From positions 1-57,730 of the forward strand of contig JAZRPW010000033.1 in the NCBI GenBank assembly GCA_045649405.1: a stretch of 57,730 nucleotides of DNA, written 5' to 3'. Positions within the stretch are counted from its first letter, which is position 1, and each line of letters opens with the position of its first letter. The notes below the pieces were generated by a model. That model was not told where the DNA came from and did not search any database. It saw nothing but the letters and a program-made list of their open reading frames with translations. Origin of the DNA: RUG11462 sp045649405 (lineage in GTDB: Bacteria; Bacillota; Clostridia; Oscillospirales; Acutalibacteraceae). The translations under genes were made by a program, and so were the position numbers. Below are positions 49,980-57,712 of the stretch, in pieces.

Positions 49980-50007
49980 ATTATTTCTCCTTGAAAATCT
50001 TTAACTC

Positions 50008-50036
50008 ATTTTATCATATTTTTGTTTTAAAAACAA
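50008..50036 (-). promoter_or_regulatory. Promoter of the ygiQ-type gene
   Basis: On the minus strand TTGTTT (50031-50036) and TAAAAT (50008-50013), spacer 17 bp; a strong AAGGAG follows before the start. Confidence 0.65.
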
Positions 50037-50040
50037 GTTT

Positions 50041-50853
50041 TTAAATGTCATATTTACTCAAATTTTGTTTAACATATTCTCTTGGTGTCGTTTTCATTTT
50101 TCGCTTAAAAGCAAAACTAAAATAACTTTGAGAAGAAAAACCACATTCATAAGCAATTTCTGTCAGCGTTTTGTCGGTTGAAACAAGCAAATTAGCCGCA
50201 CGTTTAATCCTTTGCTCTTCAACAAAATCACGAAGAGTCATACCCGTTGCAGATTTAAAAGTGTTGTGAAAATGAATTGGACTAAAACCCGCAACTTTTG
50301 CTACAGATTCAAGCGAAAGGTTGTCGGTCAAATTAAGTTTGATATACTTAATAATCTTATCAATGCTTTTAAAACTACCGGTTTTGAAAGTGTTACTAAA
50401 TTTAAGTTTTTCGCTATCATTAACAAGCAAATAAACAAGTTCTAAAACAAGACTTTGAGTAATTAACTCATCTAAAATAAGCCCGTTTTCATAATGTTTA
50501 ATAATTCTTTCATAAATTTCTGCATATTTTTGTTGCTTGCGTGTTTTAATGAAATTTGGCAAATTCATCAACAAGTCATAAAACTCTCCATCTTCAACAA
50601 TCATATGAATGTAATAACATTTAAAAGGCAGTTTTGTGTGTCTTGTTTGCCCGGGTTTTGCACAAATAATAGTATCAGTTTTAATATCATTCTTTTCATT
50701 TTCAATGAAAGAAACACCACCGTTTTCAATAGGTAGTTCAATTTCAAACATTTTAATTTTTCTTCTTTTTGAAACGGTAACATTTTTAAAGGCAACTTGA
50801 CCTTTTGTGTTAAAAATGCCAACTGCTACAATTTCAGGCAAATCTACTTTCAT
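50041..50853 (-). CDS. AraC-family transcriptional regulator
   Basis: A 270-residue regulator. N-terminal cupin-like sensing region (about 20-110, with KLPFKCYYIHMIVEDGEFYDL) and C-terminal double helix-turn-helix: LSLESVAKVAGFSPIHFHNTFKSATG, and TLTEIAYECGFSSQSYFSFAFKR, then TPREYVKQ. It is divergent from a dehydratase/GH16/SDR cluster and is the obvious candidate regulator of it. The 115-bp space between them is AT-rich; I see no clean direct repeat there. Confidence 0.92.
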   Translation of the reverse strand: MKVDLPEIVAVGIFNTKGQVAFKNVTVSKRRKIKMFEIELPIENGGVSFIENEKNDIKTDTIICAKPGQTRHTKLPFKCYYIHMIVEDGEFYDLLMNLPNFIKTRKQQKYAEIYERIIKHYENGLILDELITQSLVLELVYLLVNDSEKLKFSNTFKTGSFKSIDKIIKYIKLNLTDNLSLESVAKVAGFSPIHFHNTFKSATGMTLRDFVEEQRIKRAANLLVSTDKTLTEIAYECGFSSQSYFSFAFKRKMKTTPREYVKQNLSKYDI

Positions 50854-50968
50854 ATTTTCTCCTTAAAATAATAAGAAATCTAATAAAAACAATAAGATTA
50901 ATATATAAATATGATAAAATATATTATACAATAAACCTAACAAAAGTCAATAGATAGGAGTGAATTTA

Positions 50969-52129
50969 ATGAAAGTAACTGATATTAAAACCTTCGTTGT
51001 GGACTGCTTTAGAACAAACTGGGTGTTTGTCAAAGTTTATACAGATGAAGGTATTGATGGTGTTGGCGAAGCAACGCTTGAGTATAAAGAAAAAGCGTTA
51101 ATTGGCGCAGTAGAGCATATTAAAGAATATTTGGTTGGCAAAAATCCGCTTGAAATTGAAAACCATTGGCACAGTATTTATCGTGATGCTTATTGGCGTG
51201 GTGGCCCTGTGCTTATGTCTGCACTTTCTGCAGTTGAAATGGCACTTTGGGACATTTTAGGCAAATCACTTAATGTGCCTATTTATCAACTTTTGGGTGG
51301 CAAGGTTAATGACAAGGTAAGAATCTATGTTAATGGTTGGTTTGCAGGTGCAAAAGAGCCGGAAGAGTTTGCGCAAAAAGCAAAAATCGCAGTTGAGCGT
51401 GGTGTTACCGCAATGAAGTGGGACCCGTTCGGCAAATCTTATCTTGAAATCTCAAACAAAGACCTTGACAAAGCGTTAAAATGCGTTGGCGCAGTGAGAG
51501 ATGCAGTTGGCAATGAGATTGATTTGCTTATTGAAGGCCACGGCAGATTTAATGTTCCGACCGCAATAAAAATTGCAAAAGAACTTGAGCAATTTAAACC
51601 AATGTTCTTTGAAGAACCAGTTCCACCTGATAATCTTGAAGCATTAAAACAGGTTAAAGATAGGTCGCCGGTTGCTATTTCTGCAGGCGAACGACTTTAT
51701 TCTCGTTGGGACTACAGAGAGTTTTTTGATAAATGTCCTGCAGATTACATTCAACCTGATATTTCACATGCAGGTGGTATAATGGAACTTAAAAAGATTG
51801 CGGCAGAAGCAGAGTGTAGATACATTCCGTTTGCTCCGCACAACCCATCTGGTCCAGTTGCAAATGCCGCAACATTGCAACTTGCTGCTAACTGTCCAAA
51901 CTTTAGCATTCTTGAAATTATGTATTCTGATGTTGACTGGCGAAAAGATGTAACCAATGAAAGTTTGGAGTATAAAGACGGTTACATTACAATACCAAAT
52001 AAACCAGGTCTTGGCATTGAAATTGATGAAGAAGAGTGCTTGAAACACCCTTACAAGCCACACACTTTGCGTCATTATACCGGTGCATTAACAGATATTA
52101 GACCTGCAAAAACCGAATTTTATTTTTGA
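50969..52129 (+). CDS. Mandelate racemase/enolase-superfamily sugar acid dehydratase
   Basis: A 386-residue enolase-superfamily protein similar in layout to D-galactonate dehydratase. The capping domain (1 to about 125) includes DEGIDGVGEATLEYKEKA and YWRGGPVLMSALSAVEMALWD. The barrel carries metal ligands Glu189 (in IEGHGRF, where galactonate dehydratase has Asp), Glu in FFEEPVPP and Glu in AGERLYSR. The acid/base residues are His191 and the His of APHNPSGPV. It likely dehydrates an aldonate to a 2-keto-3-deoxy acid; which sugar is not determinable here. Start at 50969 behind AGGAG. Confidence 0.88.
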   Translation: MKVTDIKTFVVDCFRTNWVFVKVYTDEGIDGVGEATLEYKEKALIGAVEHIKEYLVGKNPLEIENHWHSIYRDAYWRGGPVLMSALSAVEMALWDILGKSLNVPIYQLLGGKVNDKVRIYVNGWFAGAKEPEEFAQKAKIAVERGVTAMKWDPFGKSYLEISNKDLDKALKCVGAVRDAVGNEIDLLIEGHGRFNVPTAIKIAKELEQFKPMFFEEPVPPDNLEALKQVKDRSPVAISAGERLYSRWDYREFFDKCPADYIQPDISHAGGIMELKKIAAEAECRYIPFAPHNPSGPVANAATLQLAANCPNFSILEIMYSDVDWRKDVTNESLEYKDGYITIPNKPGLGIEIDEEECLKHPYKPHTLRHYTGALTDIRPAKTEFYF

Positions 52130-52140
52130 GGAGAAAAGAA

Positions 52141-52962
52141 ATGAAAAAATTTGAAGTAAAAGACCACGCACCATCTTATTTGCCAGAAGGCGAGTGGAAA
52201 CTTGTTTGGGCAGATGAATTCGATGGCACAGAGCTTGATAGAACAAAATGGGATTTTAGACTTAATTTCTGGGGCAAACCTGCCGAGGCTTACACCGACC
52301 AAGGCATCGTTTTAGATGGTAACAGCCACATTGAACTTCACAGAACTGAGCGCAATGGTTGTTATGTTTCACCACAATTGCAAACAGGTTGCAACTCTTT
52401 TGATGTACCAACCGGAGAAATGGTTCGTTGTTGGGAAGACCAAAATGCTTTTTGGCCTCTTGGAGTTTTAGAAGAGCCAAAGTTCGTTCACAGATACGGT
52501 TATTATGAATGTCGTTGCAAATTCCAAAACAAACCAGAAGAAATGTGGAGTGCATTTTGGACACAATCTCCATCAATCGGCACAAGATTTGAGCCGGAAT
52601 GGTGCGGTATTGAATCTGACATTATGGAGTGTTTTGAAACCGGAAAATGTACAACTGGTAATATTATGGGTGGTTATTCAACACAGTTTAGAGAAGAAGC
52701 AAGGGTTAATTATGATTTAACAGAAACCGAAGACGGTTGGCATTATTTTGGAATGGATTGGCAAGAAGACGGTTATGTTTTCTATTGCGATGGCAAAGAA
52801 GTTGCAAGAACAGATAAAACCGTTTCACACGTGCCACAATTCATTCTTTTAACAACCGAAGTTCAAGGTTATCGCAGAGATGACCCGGTTAAAGTTGGCG
52901 ACAAATTTGAAGATGATGCTTTTATCGTAGATTTTGTAAGAGTGTTCGACAAGGTGAAATAA
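52141..52962 (+). CDS. GH16-type glycoside hydrolase without signal peptide
   Basis: A 273-residue protein with a jelly-roll typical of GH16: GEWKLVWADEFDGTELDRTKW at the N-terminus and the catalytic E-x-D-x-x-E (Glu158, Asp160, Glu163 in ESDIMECF). Later strands include WHYFGMDWQEDGYVFYCDGK. GH16 enzymes cut beta-glucans, agar, carrageenan or porphyran and are nearly always exported. Here no signal peptide or membrane anchor is visible, so it would act in the cytoplasm. It lies between a sugar acid dehydratase and an SDR gene in one transcript. Confidence 0.88.
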   Translation: MKKFEVKDHAPSYLPEGEWKLVWADEFDGTELDRTKWDFRLNFWGKPAEAYTDQGIVLDGNSHIELHRTERNGCYVSPQLQTGCNSFDVPTGEMVRCWEDQNAFWPLGVLEEPKFVHRYGYYECRCKFQNKPEEMWSAFWTQSPSIGTRFEPEWCGIESDIMECFETGKCTTGNIMGGYSTQFREEARVNYDLTETEDGWHYFGMDWQEDGYVFYCDGKEVARTDKTVSHVPQFILLTTEVQGYRRDDPVKVGDKFEDDAFIVDFVRVFDKVK

Positions 52963-52963
52963 A

Positions 52964-53743
52964 ATGAGAAAAACAGTATTAGTAACTGGTGCTTGTATTA
53001 ATACAGGTGTCGATATAGTTGAAAAGTTTGCAAGTGAGAATTATGATGTGGTTTTCACAGGCAGAGATGAAGAAAAGGTAAGAATAGCAAAACAAAAATA
53101 CCAAGAAAAATTCCCTAATGTTGAGTTTTACGGCTTTGCAATTGACTCACTTAAAAACGCTACAACGGTTGATGAAGAGTCGGTTGAAAAAATGTTTGAA
53201 GAACTTGACAAAAAAGGTGTTTTTGTAGAAACTCTTGTTTTGAATGCCGCAGACCAAGGGCTTGATATGAAAATTTTTGAAAACCCTTTGTCTGACTTTT
53301 TAAAGGTAATGAATACCAATGTTGCTTGGAATTTTTGCCTTTGTGAATGTGCAGCAAAACGAATGAAAGAAAACGGCGGGGGAAACATTGTTTTTGTAAA
53401 CTCTAACACAGCGTACAGAGCAATTCCAAATAGAATTGCTTATGTTGCTTCAAAAGGCGGACAACTAGGACTTATGCGTGCGTTGGCGCTTGATTTAGGT
53501 CCGTTTAACATTCGTGTAAATGCCGTACTTCCTGGAATGATTAAAACAGATAGATGGGAGAAAAACCCTGAGTTTTATAAATCGGTACCATCTAGATTTA
53601 CACCAATTGGCGATGTTGCAGATGGTAGCGATGTTGCAGATGCAGTTTGGTATTTCGCAGCCCACGCTCGCAATACAACAGGCGCAGAATTGGTGCTTGA
53701 TGGTGGCAACACAATCCAACTTTATCCAATAATAAAAGACTAA
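52964..53743 (+). CDS. Short-chain dehydrogenase/reductase
   Basis: A 259-residue SDR. The cofactor site is VTGACINTG (residues 7-15), a variant of TGxxxGxG in which the middle Gly is Asn. NAA takes the place of NNAG. The catalytic residues are Ser (VNSNTAY) and Tyr/Lys (YVASKGG). C-terminal LVLDGGNT is typical of the classical family. It probably oxidises a sugar or sugar acid in the same pathway as the dehydratase. One base separates it from the GH16-type gene. Confidence 0.92.
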   Translation: MRKTVLVTGACINTGVDIVEKFASENYDVVFTGRDEEKVRIAKQKYQEKFPNVEFYGFAIDSLKNATTVDEESVEKMFEELDKKGVFVETLVLNAADQGLDMKIFENPLSDFLKVMNTNVAWNFCLCECAAKRMKENGGGNIVFVNSNTAYRAIPNRIAYVASKGGQLGLMRALALDLGPFNIRVNAVLPGMIKTDRWEKNPEFYKSVPSRFTPIGDVADGSDVADAVWYFAAHARNTTGAELVLDGGNTIQLYPIIKD

Positions 53744-53745
53744 TA

Positions 53746-53783
53746 AATCCCCGAAGTGAATTTACACTTTGGGGATTAATTTT
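53746..53783 (+). terminator. Terminator of the dehydratase-GH16-SDR operon
   Basis: Stem AATCCCC-AAGTG with CACTT-GGGGATT (one internal mismatch, 6-nt loop), then a short T run, 2 bases after the stop. Confidence 0.85.
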
Positions 53784-53785
53784 TC

Positions 53786-53814
53786 TTGAAAAAACATCAT
53801 AAATATGCTATAAT
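53786..53814 (+). promoter_or_regulatory. Promoter of the flavodiiron gene
   Basis: TTGAAA (53786-53791) and a perfect TATAAT (53809-53814) with a 17-bp spacer. Confidence 0.85.
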
Positions 53815-53847
53815 AAGATAAAATAAATTATAAAAGAGGTGTTTAAT

Positions 53848-55638
53848 TTGAACATTACAAATGACATTAAATATATTGGTGTAAATGACCATAAAATTGA
53901 CCTTTTTGAAGGTCAGTACATTGTGCCAAACGGTATGGCTTACAACTCTTATGCAATTGTTGATGACAAAATTGCAATTATGGACACGGTTGATGCTAAC
54001 TTCACTCACGAATGGCTTGATAACATTCAAAACGCACTTGGCAATAAAATGCCTGATTATCTTGTTGTGCAACATATGGAGCCAGACCATTCAGCAAATA
54101 TTTTGAATTTTGTAAAAACTTATCCAAACGCAAAAATTGTTTCTTCACAAAAAGCATTCGCTATGATGAAACAATTTTTTGGTGATGATTTTGCTGACAA
54201 ACAAATTGTGGTTGGCGAAGGTGATACTTTGTCACTCGGCAAACACACATTGACTTTTGTAACTGCACCAATGGTGCATTGGCCAGAGGTTATTGTTACT
54301 TATGATAGTTTTGATAAAGTGTTGTTCTCTGCAGATGGTTTTGGTAAATTCGGTGCTTTAGATGTTGAAGAAGATTGGGCTTGTGAAGCAAGAAGATATT
54401 ACATTGGCATTGTTGGAAAATACGGCGCTCAGGTGCAAAACCTTTTGAAAAAAGCCGCAACACTTGAAATTGAAAAAATTTGCCCACTTCACGGACCTGT
54501 TTTGACAGAAAATTTGGGTTATTACATTGATTTGTACAACACCTGGTCAAGTTATGAAGTTGAAGAAGAAGGCATTGTAATTGCTTACACTTCTGTTTAC
54601 GGCAACACCAAAAAAGCAGTAATGCAACTTGCAGAAAAGTTAAAATCAAACGGTTGCCCTAAAGTTGTGGTGAATGACCTTGCTCGTTGTGACATGGCAG
54701 AAGCAGTAGAAGATGCTTTTAGATACAGCAAACTCGTTTTAGCAACAACTACTTACAATGCAGAAATTTTTCCATTTATGCGTGAGTTTATCGCTCATTT
54801 AACAGAGCGCAACTTCCAAAACAGAACAGTAGCTTTTATTGAAAACGGAAGTTGGGCGCCAATGGCTGCAAAAGTAATGAAAGAAATGTTTGAAAAGAGT
54901 AAAAACATAAATTTTGCACATAATACTGTTAAGATTTTGTCAAGTTTAAATGAAGAAAGTACCGAGCAGTTAAATGCTTTGGCAGACGAACTTTGTGTGG
55001 AATATATTTCACAACAAGGGGATAAGGTTGACAAAAACGATGTTAAGGCGTTGTTTAATATTGGTTATGGTTTGTATGTTGTAACATCAAATGATGGCAA
55101 AAAAGACAATGGTTTAATTGTAAACGCAATTACTCAAGTAACAAATGTTCCAAACAGAGTTGCAGTAACAATTAGCAAAGAAAATTACTCTCACCATGTA
55201 ATCAAACAAACAGGCAAAATGAATGTGAACTGTTTGACTGTTGAAGCACCATTCAAAGTGTTTGAAGCGTTTGGCTTCGTCAGCGGTAGAAATGTTGATA
55301 AATTCGCAAACTGCGAACCACTTCGTTCTGACAATGGTTTGGTGTTCTTGCCAAGATACATCAATTCATTCATTTCTTTAAAGGTTGAAAACTACGTTGA
55401 CCTTGACACACACGGAATGTTCATCTGCTCTGTAACAGAATCAAGAGTAATTTCCGATAAAGAAACAATGTCTTACACTTATTATTTGGAAAATGTAAAA
55501 CCAAAACCAGAAACAGATGGCAAAAAAGGTTATGTTTGCACTATTTGTGGTTATGTTTATGAAGGCGAAGATTTGCCAGATGATTTTATCTGTCCATTGT
55601 GTAAACATCCGGCAACGGATTTTGAAAAAATACAATAA
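53848..55638 (+). CDS. Four-domain flavodiiron protein (O2/NO reductase)
   Basis: A 596-residue fusion. Residues about 1-245: metallo-beta-lactamase diiron domain with HMEPDHS (H-x-E-x-D-H) and later His ligands (VHWPE, CPLHGP). About 250-395: flavodoxin domain with AYTSVYGNTKKA binding FMN. About 400-550: flavin reductase-like domain. About 560-596: C-terminal rubredoxin with CTICGY and CPLCKH. The fused domains let it take electrons from NAD(P)H to reduce oxygen or nitric oxide to harmless products. TTG start at 53848 is 8 bases after AGAGGTG. Confidence 0.94.
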   Translation: MNITNDIKYIGVNDHKIDLFEGQYIVPNGMAYNSYAIVDDKIAIMDTVDANFTHEWLDNIQNALGNKMPDYLVVQHMEPDHSANILNFVKTYPNAKIVSSQKAFAMMKQFFGDDFADKQIVVGEGDTLSLGKHTLTFVTAPMVHWPEVIVTYDSFDKVLFSADGFGKFGALDVEEDWACEARRYYIGIVGKYGAQVQNLLKKAATLEIEKICPLHGPVLTENLGYYIDLYNTWSSYEVEEEGIVIAYTSVYGNTKKAVMQLAEKLKSNGCPKVVVNDLARCDMAEAVEDAFRYSKLVLATTTYNAEIFPFMREFIAHLTERNFQNRTVAFIENGSWAPMAAKVMKEMFEKSKNINFAHNTVKILSSLNEESTEQLNALADELCVEYISQQGDKVDKNDVKALFNIGYGLYVVTSNDGKKDNGLIVNAITQVTNVPNRVAVTISKENYSHHVIKQTGKMNVNCLTVEAPFKVFEAFGFVSGRNVDKFANCEPLRSDNGLVFLPRYINSFISLKVENYVDLDTHGMFICSVTESRVISDKETMSYTYYLENVKPKPETDGKKGYVCTICGYVYEGEDLPDDFICPLCKHPATDFEKIQ

Positions 55639-55659
55639 TTAAATTTGGAGGAAAAAATC

Positions 55660-55815
55660 ATGAAATATGTATGCGATATTTGTGGTTGGGTTTATGATGA
55701 AACAGTAGGCGATGAAGCAAACGGCATCGCAGCTGGAACAAAATTTGAAGATTTACCAGATGATTTTGTTTGCCCACTCTGTGGCGTAGGTAAAGACCAA
55801 TTTTCAGCAGAATAG
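55660..55815 (+). CDS. Rubredoxin
   Basis: A 51-residue rubredoxin with the two iron-binding loops CDICGW (residues 5-10) and CPLCGV (about 39-44). Start ATG 55660 is preceded by GGAGG. It follows the flavodiiron gene by 21 bases with no terminator between and so is in the same transcript, as a soluble electron carrier to that enzyme. Confidence 0.96.
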   Translation: MKYVCDICGWVYDETVGDEANGIAAGTKFEDLPDDFVCPLCGVGKDQFSAE

Positions 55816-55816
55816 T

Positions 55817-55850
55817 AAAAAAGCAGTAGGTTTTAATCTACTGCTTTTTT
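55817..55850. terminator. Terminator between rubredoxin and membrane protein genes
   Basis: A 13-bp perfect stem (55817-55829 with 55838-55850), 8-nt loop, A run and T run on opposite sides. The minus-strand membrane protein gene ends inside it. Confidence 0.92.
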
Positions 55851-56402
55851 ATGTTTATTGTATCTCTTTTTTAACATATTGTAATAAATAATAGTTGCAA
55901 AAACATCAGCACAAAAAACAAATTGTAACAAAGCAACAAAAACAACTTCTTTGACTTCGAAAATGCCTTGTTTGACCGAATTTATAATTGATGAGATAGT
56001 AATTAAACTAGTCAATACTAAAATGGTATAATTGAAAATTAGCAAAACTATTGCAATCGGAATTGAAAACAAACTAAAAATAAACAAAGCACTTGCAAAA
56101 AATATAAATAAATAAGCTGGAATTTGAATTAATTTTATTATCATTGCAGTTTTTGCGATTTTTAAAGCATTATTGCCTTGTTTAAGGCAAATTATAAAGT
56201 GAATAGCACTTAAAACACATGCAATCAAACAAATAATAACAAGTGTGAGTAGCAATAACAAAGCGTTACCACCAAAAACATTCTCTATAATATACCTAAA
56301 TAACGGTGTAATTGTTAAACTAAATGTAGAATCTAAAGCGAATAATATTATATAAGGAAAAATTGTGGTCGGAATTAATAGCCATGTTTTTTTGTTAATC
56401 AT
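55833..56402 (-). CDS. Hypothetical multi-spanning membrane protein
   Basis: A 189-residue protein with about five hydrophobic segments (roughly 7-30, 40-70, 85-105, 110-140, 155-175) and a basic tail (KKRYNKHKKA). No known motif. Start at 56402 is set by AAAGGTGG 9 bases upstream; a GTG at 56414 overlaps that site. It lies between the rubredoxin terminator and the terminator of a tRNA-Ser at a mobile element boundary, so it is the last chromosomal gene on this side. Confidence 0.75.
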   Translation of the reverse strand: MINKKTWLLIPTTIFPYIILFALDSTFSLTITPLFRYIIENVFGGNALLLLLTLVIICLIACVLSAIHFIICLKQGNNALKIAKTAMIIKLIQIPAYLFIFFASALFIFSLFSIPIAIVLLIFNYTILVLTSLITISSIINSVKQGIFEVKEVVFVALLQFVFCADVFATIIYYNMLKKRYNKHKKAVD

Positions 56403-56438
56403 AAACAACACCACCTTTTGAAGTTATTATATCACAAA

Positions 56439-56476
56439 CAAAAAACAAACGCAATAATTGATTGCGTTTGTTTTTT
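56439..56476 (-). terminator. Terminator of the tRNA-Ser
   Basis: A 12-bp stem (56444-56455 with 56461-56472), 5-nt loop, with a T-rich tract on the minus strand, right after the tRNA-Ser CCA end. Its survival shows that the tRNA fragment is on the original chromosomal side. Confidence 0.85.
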
Positions 56477-56536
56477 TGGCGGAGGGTAAGGGATTCGAAC
56501 CCTTGGTACGGTTTGAACCGCACAACTGATTTCGAG
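56477..56536 (-). pseudogene. 3' part of tRNA-Ser(CGA), attachment site core
   Basis: Read on the minus strand this holds the anticodon loop CTCGAAA (anticodon CGA), the 3' anticodon stem, a long variable arm (GTGCGG/CCGTAC), T-arm AAGGG-TTCGAAT-CCCTT, acceptor ACCCTCC, discriminator G and encoded CCA. The 5' half (acceptor GGAGGGT, D-arm, 5' anticodon stem) is absent; the sequence beyond 56536 does not continue the tRNA. A break exactly at the anticodon loop is the usual crossover place of tyrosine integrases, so this is best read as the displaced tRNA end at an att site. The intact copy should be at the far end of the element. Confidence 0.85.
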
Positions 56537-56601
56537 CAAAAGGCAGTATCTTTTAATCCGCCCCTCTCCGTCCCTGAAATGTGCAATACGTCCACCCATT
56601 C

Positions 56602-56659
56602 TGCGAGATTTTGCAAAACCCACGGATTTTTGCGAGAAATTTGCGAGATAGATGCGAGA
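56602..56659 (+). repeat. Phased TGCGAGA direct repeats near att
   Basis: Four exact copies of TGCGAGA start at 56602, 56631, 56642 and 56653. The last three are spaced by exactly 11 bp, close to one DNA turn. Their position 65 bp and more from the crossover point suits arm-type binding sites for an integrase or for an excisionase; that role is inference. Confidence 0.8.
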
Positions 56660-56715
56660 AAACAATAAAAACTCCTTTGGATATTCTCGGGCGAATAAAC
56701 ATAAGGAGAATTAAA

Positions 56716-56973
56716 ATGAACCAAGAAAAACAAAGAGAAGCATATCAAAAGATGCTCAAAAAATGCCCCGATATCTTAACTCCGATGAAAGCAACCCGAT
56801 GGTCACCCGTCGGCAAGAACACAATCTACGCCGCACTCAAAAACGGTGAGATAGAATCCTACACCTACAAGGGCGGTTACATCTTCACCAAGGATGTCTT
56901 CATTGATTACCTCGTCAGGACCGCTAACGATAAAGGCAGAGGTTATACAATCCGAGGTGATAAAAAATGTTGA
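56716..56973 (+). CDS. Small excisionase-like helix-turn-helix protein
   Basis: An 85-residue basic protein. The region SPVGKNTIYAALKNGEIESYTYKGGYIFTKD (about 36-66) fits the winged helix of excisionase/MerR-like HTH_17 proteins: helix, helix-turn-helix, then a beta wing with a conserved Gly-Gly. AAGGAG lies 8 bases before ATG 56716. It is the first gene inside the element, next to the direct repeats, as expected for a recombination directionality factor, and overlaps the next gene by 7 bases. Confidence 0.8.
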   Translation: MNQEKQREAYQKMLKKCPDILTPMKATRWSPVGKNTIYAALKNGEIESYTYKGGYIFTKDVFIDYLVRTANDKGRGYTIRGDKKC

Positions 56974-57527
56974 GCAGTTTGCCTCAAGTGCTGTCGGGAG
57001 AACAGGTGCGGTGTGCCTTGCATATCAGTAAACGTAAGTGCGCTTGGATGCTGAACAACGGTTTCATCAAATGCCAAAACACTGGCAAGAGAACAAGAAA
57101 ATATACCGTGCTGAAGGAAGACCTGCTCACCTACATACAGGACTCGGCAAAACACCCCGAAAAACATGTAACACCCTATGCAGAGTTTTCCACTGCAAAG
57201 TATGGGAATCCACGAAAACCCCGACCGCGCAAAACAGGATTTCCTTCCTCTCTGCCCGTCGGCTTCCGCCTATGGCTCGAGCAGGAATTTGAACACGTCC
57301 CCGATGCTCTTACCATACCGCAGGTCATCGCCACCACAGGCTACGCCGATAACACCGTCAACCGCTGGCTCCGCCAAGGCCACCTGAAGTCCGTCCAAAC
57401 CCAAACCGCAAAAATAATCCCAAAACTCTGGCTCATCGACTTCTACTGCTCCTACGCCTACACCATAACAAATATGTCCGACAAGCACATCAAACTCCTG
57501 CAAAAGTTCTTCAAAGAAAATCGGTAA
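56967..57527 (+). CDS. Protein with two HTH_17-like domains
   Basis: An 186-residue protein with two candidate winged-helix segments. One is near residues 10-52 (LSGEQVRCALHISKRKCAWML, then KYTVLKEDLLTYI); the other is near 110-155 (LTIPQVIATTGYADNTVNRWL, then a wing). A basic Pro/Arg linker (RKPRPRKTGF) joins them. Codon use is richer in C than in the flanking chromosome, pointing to transfer. A role in element regulation or recombination is inferred from position and fold; I do not recognise the family by name. Confidence 0.78.
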   Translation: MLSSLPQVLSGEQVRCALHISKRKCAWMLNNGFIKCQNTGKRTRKYTVLKEDLLTYIQDSAKHPEKHVTPYAEFSTAKYGNPRKPRPRKTGFPSSLPVGFRLWLEQEFEHVPDALTIPQVIATTGYADNTVNRWLRQGHLKSVQTQTAKIIPKLWLIDFYCSYAYTITNMSDKHIKLLQKFFKENR

Positions 57528-57533
57528 AATAAC

Positions 57534-57577
57534 AAAAAGAGGTTGCGCATAAAAAGTATGCGCAACCTCCCTTTTTG
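57534..57577 (+). terminator. Terminator in the mobile element
   Basis: A 13-bp perfect, GC-rich stem (57539-57551 with 57557-57569), 5-nt loop and a CTTTTT tail, 11 bases after the stop of the two-domain HTH gene. Confidence 0.92.
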
Positions 57578-57582
57578 CTTCT

Positions 57583-57615
57583 ATTGTCAAGTAAAATTCA
57601 TTTTTACTTGACAAT
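57583..57615. repeat. Perfect 14-bp inverted repeat
   Basis: ATTGTCAAGTAAAA (57583-57596) and its exact reverse complement (57602-57615) flank a 5-bp spacer. No T run follows and it is AT-rich, so it is unlikely to be a terminator. It could be an operator for an element-encoded regulator. Each arm contains TTGACA facing outward on one strand. Confidence 0.85.
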
Positions 57616-57683
57616 GAGTATGCTTGAAAAGTCGCAATAATAATCAACAACCAACTTTTTTCATCATAAAACGGCAAAAATCA

Positions 57684-57712
57684 TTGAACAAATCGCTTTA
57701 ATGTGATATACT
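57684..57712 (+). promoter_or_regulatory. Promoter reading out of the window
   Basis: TTGAAC (57684-57689) and TATACT (57707-57712) with a 17-bp spacer, 18 bp from the window end. It should serve the next gene of the mobile element. Confidence 0.65.

Noticed and set aside
56477..56560. A complete, functional tRNA-Ser
   Set aside because: The 5' acceptor strand, D-arm and 5' anticodon stem are missing; nothing beyond 56536 can pair with the acceptor GGAGGGT complement.
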